Assembly (NCBI GenBank): GCA_023254815.1
Contig: JALRKI010000078.1
Coordinates: forward strand, 1-5,640
Reading direction: 5' to 3'
DNA length: 5,640 nt
Origin: Flavobacteriaceae bacterium
GTDB lineage: Bacteria > Bacteroidota > Bacteroidia > Flavobacteriales > Flavobacteriaceae
Shown piece by piece: positions 1-5,640 of this stretch. The notes below the pieces were generated by a model. The model searched no databases and had not been told where the DNA came from. It saw nothing but the letters and a program-made list of their open reading frames with translations. The position numbers and the translations under genes were made by a program. Position 1 is the first letter of the stretch; the number at the start of each line of letters is the position of its first letter.

Positions 1-1233
1 GTCTTCTTCGGGAGTATCGAGGCTTCTCGCTTTAGGATTTGCTGCTCCAGTTTCGAGTAGGTATCGGTTGCGGTAAGATCTCAAATGATTGTGATACCAA
101 ATGATATCACTTTCAATAATTTCTCCAGTTCGTGGGTCTGACACCGATGGTCCTACAGCATTTCGTGTTGTAGATGCAACATATCTAACTGTAGAAAAAC
201 GGGTGTCTTCTGGGCTAAAATTGGGGTCTTCTTCTGGGGTCGGTGCAATTTTTCCTATAATAGCATTCTTGAAACCAGCCTTCTCAAAAGCGCTGTTCCA
301 ATCTTCGATACCCTGAATGAAATAAGGACGCCATTTGATTGGAGTTGCAGGATCGAGATAATAAACAATGGGCTTTTTTGGCTCAACCAATTCCCCACGG
401 GCATAAGCCGCCTCATCTATTGGTTCCAATCGCCATCTTCTGATGAGTTCCCTCTCATCTGATTTAAGAGCTTCAGAGCTGTAATCGATTTGAGAAATTG
501 AGAACCAACCCACACGGTGATCCGCATAACGCGGTTTCATAGGAATTTCTGGAAGCATGATGATGGAATGATTGATTTGAAAAGTCAAACTTCCAGTGCT
601 GTTGCCTCGAGGCGCGTTTGTCGCAGGAAATGTTAGAGTATGAAGAATTTCAGTGTTTTCAGGAAAACTACGTGCACTATCAATTTGACTTCTACTCTTG
701 TCTCTTTTGGCAATTTTATAATCGTCTTTTAACCTCGTTGGTATGATATTAAATCCAGGAGAATCGTCCATGAAATGCTCGGTAACGTCAATAAGAAATT
801 GATCGACTTCGCTATTTTTAATGTCAAATGATGCCAAAATGGGGCTGAAATTATTTTCTTCCACACTTATTTTTATAGGATCATTATCGTTGGCAATGTT
901 GGAGTAAGAAATTTGTTTCAATAATATTCTGTTTCCACTTTTAGAAAAATGAATAATACTTTCGGCAGTTTTAGATCCTGCATTAGAATAGGCCGAATAA
1001 TTTGCCGGTATTTGAGCAATTCTTGTGACCATTAATAAATCTTTATCCAGCAATTCACTATCAACAGTAAAAAACAACTTTCCATCTTCAGACCGATAGG
1101 TATCCAATAGCCCAGAAGAGAGAGTCATCTCTTCGGTGAGGTCGGGAATGCTGTCTTTACTAGTTTGACCAAAAGTAGGGTTGAAAGTTAATTGGAGTAG
1201 CAATAGAAGGAGTATCGGATTTTGAAAGGACAT
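1..1233 (-). CDS. Secreted zinc-dependent metalloprotease, DUF5118/DUF5117/DUF4953 type (C-terminus outside window)
   Basis: The reading frame is open from ATG at 1233-1231 to the left edge: 411 codons with no stop. An in-frame TAA (1242-1240) sits just upstream, so this is the first possible ATG. Residues 1-22 (MSFQNPILLLLLLQLTFNPT...) form a hydrophobic signal peptide, with probable cleavage before Gln23; the n-region lacks a positive charge. Residues ~35-105 resemble the DUF5118 segment, and ~110-280 the DUF5117 core (including PMKPRY...RVGWFS near 230-245). From ~285 the metzincin-like DUF4953 part begins: VEPKKPIVYYLDPATPIKW, then DWNSAFEKAGFKNAI, RYVASTTRNAVGPS (from residue 350), DPRTGEIIESDIIWYHN (DIIWYHN from 376). 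These match well what I recall of this Bacteroidota family, whose members are about 800 residues. The expected HExxH zinc site lies past the window edge, so catalytic competence cannot be judged. Likely exported by Sec; substrate unknown. It is transcribed divergently from the epimerase gene. The leader is A/T-rich (ATAAAATAATTTATT before ATG) with no Shine-Dalgarno sequence, as is usual for this phylum. Confidence 0.85.
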   Translation of the reverse strand, partial: MSFQNPILLLLLLQLTFNPTFGQTSKDSIPDLTEEMTLSSGLLDTYRSEDGKLFFTVDSELLDKDLLMVTRIAQIPANYSAYSNAGSKTAESIIHFSKSGNRILLKQISYSNIANDNDPIKISVEENNFSPILASFDIKNSEVDQFLIDVTEHFMDDSPGFNIIPTRLKDDYKIAKRDKSRSQIDSARSFPENTEILHTLTFPATNAPRGNSTGSLTFQINHSIIMLPEIPMKPRYADHRVGWFSISQIDYSSEALKSDERELIRRWRLEPIDEAAYARGELVEPKKPIVYYLDPATPIKWRPYFIQGIEDWNSAFEKAGFKNAIIGKIAPTPEEDPNFSPEDTRFSTVRYVASTTRNAVGPSVSDPRTGEIIESDIIWYHNHLRSYRNRYLLETGAANPKARSLDTPEED

Positions 1234-1337
1234 AATAAATTATTTTATGTGGTTCAATATCGTCATTTTTTTGAATTCTGTGTTAATAGTAAATACTTCT
1301 CTAGTTTGGTCTGATTGAATTGTTTCATTTCAGTTTA

Positions 1338-1366
1338 TTGCGATTCACTACAATTGACTATGTTTA
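1338..1366 (+). promoter_or_regulatory. Candidate Bacteroidota-type promoter for the epimerase gene
   Basis: TTG at 1338-1340 is followed after 18 bases by TATGTTTA at 1359-1366, which matches the Bacteroidota -7 consensus TAnnTTTG at all but the last base. The spacing falls in the range reported for flavobacterial promoters (TTG, about 17-23 bases, TAnnTTTG). Transcription would start near 1371, the A of the epimerase ATG, giving a leaderless or nearly leaderless message. The rest of the 137-base divergent intergenic region (1234-1370) is AT-rich and shows no clear inverted repeat. I found no comparably good minus-strand promoter for the protease gene there. In such AT-rich DNA a chance match is quite possible. 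Confidence 0.35.
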
Positions 1367-1370
1367 CACT

Positions 1371-2306
1371 ATGAATATTCTGATAACAGGCGCTGCAGGA
1401 TTTATTGGCTCTCATACTGCCGAACGGTTGGTTTCTTTGGGTCATCGTGTGATTGGTATTGATAATTTTTCTGATTATTATGACCCTAATTTGAAAAGAC
1501 AAAATGCCAAAGAACTTGCTTCCAATGGCATTCATGTTTTGGAAATGGAACTTTGTGACGAGAAGTCGGTGGCAGAGTTGCCGACTAACTTTGATTATAT
1601 TTTTCACTTCGCCGCCCAACCAGGAATTGCGGCTCATGTTACTTTTGATGACTATCTCAAAAACAATGTAGTAGCCACAAAAGTAGTTTTGGATTTTGCC
1701 CAATCTTGCCCAGACTTGAAATTGTTTGTCAACATTGGCACCTCATCTATTTATGGGTTGGAAGCAGTTTGTCCAGAAAGTGCAGCACCCATGCCAGCGT
1801 CGTTTTATGGTGTGACAAAGCTAGCGGCAGAACAACTTGCTCTTCAATTATCTCGTGAAAATAAAATCTCGGCGTGCTCGTTACGGTTGTATTCAGTCAT
1901 TGGACCAAGAGAACGACCAGAGAAATTGTTTACCAAACTCATAGCTGCCGGAGTTGAGGGCAAAGTCTTTCCCCTTTTTGAAGGCAGTGAATCACACCTG
2001 AGAAGCTTTACCTACGTAGGTGACATAGTCAATGGTATAGTTAGTGTCATTGGAAAGGAGGCAATAATCAATGGAGAAGTCATTAATTTGGGTACAGAAA
2101 AGGAATACTCGACCCAGCAGGGAATAGACGCCGTGGAAGCCGTTTTAAAAGTAAAAATTCAATTGGCAGTCAAACCCAAGAGAAGAGGAGATCAAGAAAG
2201 GACCAAAGCAGTCATTGACAAAGCCAGACGATTGTTGAACTACAATCCCCAAACTACCTTGTTAGAGGCTGTTAAGGCTCAAGTAGATTGGTTTAAAAAT
2301 CTATGA
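1371..2306 (+). CDS. NAD-dependent nucleotide-sugar epimerase/dehydratase (UDP-glucuronate/UDP-glucose 4-epimerase-like)
   Basis: A complete 311-residue extended short-chain dehydrogenase, expected to be cytoplasmic and to epimerise (usually at C4) or otherwise remodel an NDP-sugar for surface polysaccharide or lipid glycosylation. The Rossmann motif GAAGFIG is at residues 7-13. Asp31 ends beta-2 (GIDNFSDYYDP), as expected for NAD(H) binding. HFAAQPGIA is at 79-87, the catalytic TSSIYG segment at 124-129 and the catalytic pair Tyr146/Lys150 in YGVTK. The substrate-side motifs LRLYSVIGPRERP (171-183) and RSFTYVGDIVNGI follow, and the C-terminus ends in an ALEEG-like helix and VDWF. The NFSDYYDP and GPRxRP signatures favour the UDP-glucuronate 4-epimerase-like branch, but substrate cannot be fixed from sequence. 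ATG at 1371 is chosen because the beta-1 strand starts right there (MNILITG). An in-frame TTG at 1320 would only add an atypical 17-residue extension. Length is normal for the family (~310-340). No polysaccharide gene cluster adjoins it, and its 3' end overlaps the convergent meaB stop. Confidence 0.92.
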   Translation: MNILITGAAGFIGSHTAERLVSLGHRVIGIDNFSDYYDPNLKRQNAKELASNGIHVLEMELCDEKSVAELPTNFDYIFHFAAQPGIAAHVTFDDYLKNNVVATKVVLDFAQSCPDLKLFVNIGTSSIYGLEAVCPESAAPMPASFYGVTKLAAEQLALQLSRENKISACSLRLYSVIGPRERPEKLFTKLIAAGVEGKVFPLFEGSESHLRSFTYVGDIVNGIVSVIGKEAIINGEVINLGTEKEYSTQQGIDAVEAVLKVKIQLAVKPKRRGDQERTKAVIDKARRLLNYNPQTTLLEAVKAQVDWFKNL

Positions 2307-3308
2307 TTGATCGAGTAGTAAATTGGCCGCTTCGAATGGGGTGATTTTGTTTTCAGCCATTTCTTTCACTAAGTCATTTAATTTTTCATTTACCCCTTCT
2401 GCGCCAAAAAAATCGCTTTGTAATCTGTTTTGAATGGTTTGTAAAAGCCAATATTTGTTCTGTTCGTCGCGGTGTTTTTTCCAATAACCGCTTGATTTGG
2501 TTTTTCTTTCATAGTCTAAAAGAATGTCCCAAATTTCTAAAATCCCAGTTTTTTCTATTGCGCTACACAAAGCTGTTGAAGCTTTCCATCCAGAAGGTTT
2601 ATTGGGGTAGAGGTGGAGCGAATTGTCCAAATCGGCTTTAGTCCTATGGGCTCTCGCAATATTGTCCCCATCAACTTTATTGATGACCAACAAGTCTGCC
2701 ATTTCGATAATCCCGCGTTTTATGCCTTGCAATTGATCCCCAGCACCGGCGATTTGAAGTAACAGGAAAAAATCAACCATGCTGTGCACTACGGTCTCAC
2801 TTTGACCAACTCCAACTGTTTCGATGAGAATTGTGTCAAAACCTGCAGCTTCACATAAAATAATTGATTCACGAGTTTTTCTAGCCACTCCGCCCAAATT
2901 ATCTCCAGAGGCAGACGGACGTATAAAAACCCCTTCCTCTTTGACAAGGGTTTCCATGCGAGTTTTATCGCCCAAAATGCTGCCTTTGCTGATGCTGCTA
3001 CTTGGATCTATAGCTAAAACAGCCACTCGTTTGCCCATTTGTAACAAGGTCTGCCCAAAGGCTTCGATGAAAGTGCTTTTTCCAACTCCTGGCACTCCCG
3101 TAATTCCTATTCTGAACGAAGGTACTCCTTTAGGTAGGCAGTTTTGAATTAATTGTTGGGCGAGTGGACCATGGTTCTTGTGCTGACTCTCGACCAAGGT
3201 GATTCCCCTACCCAGTGCTGCGACATCGCCATGAAAAATACCTTCGGTAATCTTTTCAACATCGAATTTAGGATATCCGCCGTTTTCAATTTTAATGTGT
3301 TGAGACAT
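2301..3308 (-). CDS. meaB: MeaB/ArgK-family GTPase, methylmalonyl-CoA mutase chaperone
   Basis: A complete 335-residue cytoplasmic P-loop GTPase of the SIMIBI class. Known family role: it binds adenosylcobalamin-dependent methylmalonyl-CoA mutase, gates loading of intact cofactor and protects the enzyme from inactivation, so it serves propionate/branched-chain catabolism or the reverse succinyl-CoA route. Motifs are complete: Walker A GVPGVGKST at residues 71-79; AIDPSSS (99-105) followed by GSILGDKTRM (109-118); RPSASGDNLGGV (130-141); the Walker B/switch segment ETVGVGQSE (163-171); GAGDQLQGIKRGI (187-199); and the guanine-specificity NKVD (209-212). An N-terminal helical region of ~65 residues precedes the G domain, and a C-terminal dimerisation-type helical region of ~100 residues follows. 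Length is typical or slightly long. ATG at 3308-3306 lies 5 bases past the secA stop with no Shine-Dalgarno-like sequence, so translation probably follows cotranscription with secA. The mutase subunits are not in this window. Older 'LAO/AO transport ATPase ArgK' labels refer to the same family. Confidence 0.95.
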   Translation of the reverse strand: MSQHIKIENGGYPKFDVEKITEGIFHGDVAALGRGITLVESQHKNHGPLAQQLIQNCLPKGVPSFRIGITGVPGVGKSTFIEAFGQTLLQMGKRVAVLAIDPSSSISKGSILGDKTRMETLVKEEGVFIRPSASGDNLGGVARKTRESIILCEAAGFDTILIETVGVGQSETVVHSMVDFFLLLQIAGAGDQLQGIKRGIIEMADLLVINKVDGDNIARAHRTKADLDNSLHLYPNKPSGWKASTALCSAIEKTGILEIWDILLDYERKTKSSGYWKKHRDEQNKYWLLQTIQNRLQSDFFGAEGVNEKLNDLVKEMAENKITPFEAANLLLDQS

Positions 3309-3313
3309 TGTTG

Positions 3314-5640
3314 CTACTCATCAACCAGAACCCATTCCCCAGTAGACAATAATGGTTCAGCCTGCTTGAATTTTAAAGTTTTACTCTCACCTTTCATGAC
3401 ATTTTTGATGGTCACTCGTTCGTTTCGTCCTATTTTCGGCTGATTTCGAACAATCGTTTCTACCGCCCTTTGAGATTGGGTATTAGCTGCAGCACGATTT
3501 TGAGCAGACCGCTGGTCCATATTAGGTATTTCTTCTTTTTTAGCATCGATTTGATCACGCTGCCTAGCACGAGCTTCTTGAATGTTCGGGTTTGATTCTT
3601 GAGGAATTTCACCTTTAAACAAAAAAGAAATTACTTCTTTATTTACTTTTTCGAGCATCTCTTTAAATAACTCAAATGATTCGAATTTATAGATCAATAA
3701 AGGGTCTTTTTGTTCGTGCACAGCCAATTGAACCGACTGCTTTAGCTCATCCATTTTTCTCAAATGAGTCTTCCAAGCATCATCGATAATGGCGAGAGAA
3801 ATATTTTTTTCAAAATCAGTAATTAACTGATTGCCTTTGGTTTGAAAGGCTTTTTCTAGGTCAGTAACCACTTGAAGAGATTTTATCCCATCGGTAAAGG
3901 GAACAGCTATTCTTTTAAATTGTTGACGCTGATTTTCATAAACTTTTTTGATAACAGGGAAGGCAATTTCGGCACTTCGAACCATTTTATCGGAATATTG
4001 TTTGTATGCCGATTTGTATATTTTGGCTGTTAGTTGTTGAGTTGTCAGAGATCCAAATTCGCTTTCACTTACAGGAGTAGGTAAGGTGAAATAACGCATC
4101 AATTCAAATTCAAAATTTTTATAATCGTTAGCGTTCTTATTGGTTTCCGAAATTAGTTCGGAGGTATCATAAATCATGTTGGCAATATCTACTCTCAGTC
4201 TCTCTCCAAACAGGGCGTGGTGACGTCTTTTGTAAACCACTTCTCGCTGAGCGTTCATCACGTCGTCGTATTCGAGTAGGCGCTTTCTTACCCCAAAGTT
4301 GTTTTCCTCTACTTTTTTCTGAGCTCTTTCTATCGACTTTGAAATCATAGAATGTTGAATCACTTCGCCTTCTTGAAGGCCCATGCGATCCATCAATTTA
4401 GCGATTCGTTCGCTGCCAAACAGTCTCATTAAGTTGTCCTCAAGTGAGACATAAAACTGAGAACTACCGGGATCTCCTTGACGCCCCGAACGACCGCGAA
4501 GCTGTCTGTCAACTCGTCTAGAATCGTGACGCTCAGTACCTATAATAGCCAAACCTCCGTTCGCCTTAACTTCATCCGTCAGCTTAATGTCTGTTCCTCT
4601 CCCCGCCATATTGGTCGCAATGGTCACCTGGCCTGGTTTGCCTGCCTCAGCAACAATGTCGGCTTCTTTTTTGTGTAATTTGGCATTCAACACATTGTGA
4701 GGAATTTTCCGAATATCAAGCATTTTACCTAGAAGTTCCGAAATTTCAACAGAGGTTGTGCCGATAAGAATTGGTCGCCCTGCCTTTGACAGTGCCGTAA
4801 CTTCTTCGATAACTGCGTTGTATTTTTCCCTTTTGGTCTTATAAACCAAATCGTGATGATCCTTTCTTATAACCGGCTTATTGGTAGGAATTTCGACCAC
4901 ATCAAGTTTATAAATTTCCCAAAATTCTCCGGCTTCTGTTACGGCTGTTCCTGTCATTCCAGACAGTTTGTCGTACATTCTAAAATAATTCTGAAGCGTT
5001 ATAGTTGCAAAAGTCTGAGTAGCCGCTTCGATTTTGACATTCTCTTTGGCTTCAATGGCCTGATGTAATCCATCGCTGTAACGACGACCATCCATAATTC
5101 GCCCAGTTTGTTCGTCAACTATCAACACTTTATTGTCCATAACAACATACTGTATGTCTTTTTCAAACAAGGCATAAGCTTTTAACAACTGGTTGAGTGT
5201 GTGGATTCTTTCAGACTTTACCGAAAAGTCACGATATAAGTTGTCCTTGAGGTTGGCCTTATTTTCAGGACTTTCATTTGATTGGTCAATTTTGTCCAGT
5301 TCAATGCCCATTTCTGGCATGACGAAGAAATTCGGATCATCTTTTCCAGAAAGAAAATCTACACCCAAATCTGTCAATTCCACTTGATTGTTTTTTTCGT
5401 CAATGACGTATAACAACTCTTCATCAACTTTGGGCATTTCCCTGTTGTTGTCTTGCATGTAAAAGTTTTCAGTTTTCTGAAGCAATTGTCGAACGCCTTC
5501 TTCACTCAAAAACTTAATCAAAGCCTTGTTTTTAGGAATTCCTCTGTACACCCTTAAAAGTTTCAGCCCACCTTCTTTCGTGTCGCCACTAGCAATCAAT
5601 TTTTTGGCATCTGCCAAAACTGCTGTTAAATTTTGCCTTT
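3314..5640 (-). CDS. secA: Preprotein translocase ATPase SecA (N-terminus outside window)
   Basis: SecA is the cytoplasmic/membrane-associated motor that pushes unfolded preproteins through SecYEG. About 774 codons are present; Bacteroidota SecA is usually ~1,050-1,120 residues, so roughly the first 300, including the NBD1 Walker A and DEVD motifs, lie past the right edge. The frame continues upstream of the TTG at 5617 (preceding residues RQNLTAV), so no start lies here. Visible in order: a Bacteroidota-type insertion around LPKNKALIKFL-like and FYMQDNNREMPKVDEEL segments; preprotein cross-linking domain with VDEQTGRIMDGRRYSDG (within 5042-5119); QNYFRMYDKLSGMTGTA (NYFRMYD at 4970-4990); NBD2 with GRPILIGTTS (4751-4780), MAGRGTD (4589-4609) and the QLRGRSGRQGDPG arginine-finger motif (within 4451-4504); YDDVMNAQR; helical scaffold helix with DDAWKTHLRKMDELKQSV (about 3730-3789). 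A basic, Gln/Ala-rich linker (about 3420-3600) precedes a tail ending EWVLVDE. The zinc-binding CxCxSGxxxxCH motif is absent. meaB begins 5 bases downstream. Confidence 0.97.
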   Translation of the reverse strand, partial: RQNLTAVLADAKKLIASGDTKEGGLKLLRVYRGIPKNKALIKFLSEEGVRQLLQKTENFYMQDNNREMPKVDEELLYVIDEKNNQVELTDLGVDFLSGKDDPNFFVMPEMGIELDKIDQSNESPENKANLKDNLYRDFSVKSERIHTLNQLLKAYALFEKDIQYVVMDNKVLIVDEQTGRIMDGRRYSDGLHQAIEAKENVKIEAATQTFATITLQNYFRMYDKLSGMTGTAVTEAGEFWEIYKLDVVEIPTNKPVIRKDHHDLVYKTKREKYNAVIEEVTALSKAGRPILIGTTSVEISELLGKMLDIRKIPHNVLNAKLHKKEADIVAEAGKPGQVTIATNMAGRGTDIKLTDEVKANGGLAIIGTERHDSRRVDRQLRGRSGRQGDPGSSQFYVSLEDNLMRLFGSERIAKLMDRMGLQEGEVIQHSMISKSIERAQKKVEENNFGVRKRLLEYDDVMNAQREVVYKRRHHALFGERLRVDIANMIYDTSELISETNKNANDYKNFEFELMRYFTLPTPVSESEFGSLTTQQLTAKIYKSAYKQYSDKMVRSAEIAFPVIKKVYENQRQQFKRIAVPFTDGIKSLQVVTDLEKAFQTKGNQLITDFEKNISLAIIDDAWKTHLRKMDELKQSVQLAVHEQKDPLLIYKFESFELFKEMLEKVNKEVISFLFKGEIPQESNPNIQEARARQRDQIDAKKEEIPNMDQRSAQNRAAANTQSQRAVETIVRNQPKIGRNERVTIKNVMKGESKTLKFKQAEPLLSTGEWVLVDE

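Noticed and set aside
101..316. Plus-strand 71-codon open frame
   Set aside because: It lies wholly inside the metalloprotease coding sequence on the opposite strand and has no recognisable protein features.
1302..1309. TAGTTTGG as an alternative -7 element for the epimerase
   Set aside because: The TTTG is one base too close to TA for the TAnnTTTG consensus, and no TTG lies at the right distance upstream; the nearest, at 1271, is 28 bases away.
1320..1370. An upstream TTG start (1320) that would lengthen the epimerase by 17 residues
   Set aside because: The added residues do not resemble family N-termini, while ATG at 1371 starts directly at the beta-1 strand and GxxGxxG motif.
1335..1703. 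Minus-strand 122-codon open frame opposite the epimerase
   Set aside because: It is antisense to well-conserved epimerase codons, and its translation has no family-like motif.
2824..3443. Two plus-strand open frames (2824-3147 and 3153-3443) opposite meaB and the secA end
   Set aside because: Both are antisense to confidently identified conserved proteins. The translations have no coherent domain or initiation signal.
4478..5387. Three short plus-strand open frames (4478-4678, 4853-5068, 5193-5387) opposite secA
   Set aside because: They are short shadow frames within a conserved gene, with no independent evidence of coding.
5615..5617. TTG as a start codon for a shortened SecA
   Set aside because: The frame stays open and SecA-like upstream to the window edge, and a start here would remove NBD1, which SecA needs.
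1..5640. A novel defence, mobile or RNA-based system
   Set aside because: Nearly all bases are accounted for by four recognisable cellular genes and one 137-base intergenic region. I saw no direct repeats, long inverted repeats, integrase/transposase fragments or structured RNA-like segments.

Overview
The window looks like ordinary chromosomal DNA from a Bacteroidota bacterium, most probably of the Flavobacteriia/Cryomorphaceae type. It is AT-rich, lacks Shine-Dalgarno-like sequences ahead of its starts, has a candidate Bacteroidota-type promoter (TTG / TAnnTTTG), and encodes a SecA with the insertion and tail I associate with this phylum. A DUF5117/DUF4953-type metalloprotease, a family common in this phylum, supports the same placement. 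Taxonomy is inferred from protein character, not from a marker-gene search.

Layout, left to right. (1) Positions 1-1233, minus strand: the N-terminal 411 codons of a secreted zinc-metalloprotease-like protein; the catalytic C-terminal half lies beyond the left edge. (2) Positions 1234-1370: a 137-base AT-rich divergent intergenic region with a candidate promoter placed so close to the next gene that its transcript could be leaderless. (3) Positions 1371-2306, plus strand: a complete extended-SDR NAD-dependent nucleotide-sugar epimerase, resembling UDP-glucuronate/UDP-glucose 4-epimerases. (4) Positions 2301-3308, minus strand: a complete MeaB/ArgK GTPase, the chaperone of adenosylcobalamin-dependent methylmalonyl-CoA mutase; it converges on the epimerase and the two stop codons overlap within 6 bases. 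(5) Positions 3314-5640, minus strand: the C-terminal ~774 codons of SecA, whose start lies beyond the right edge.

secA and meaB are separated by 5 bases on the same strand and are probably cotranscribed, secA first. The other genes do not form an obvious pathway: protein export (SecA), cobalamin-enzyme maintenance (MeaB), sugar-nucleotide metabolism (epimerase) and a predicted exported protease. The protease could be a Sec substrate, but that is generic. I found no RNA gene, mobile element, CRISPR array or long repeat, and no evidence of a new biological system. The findings are modest points about architecture and regulation.
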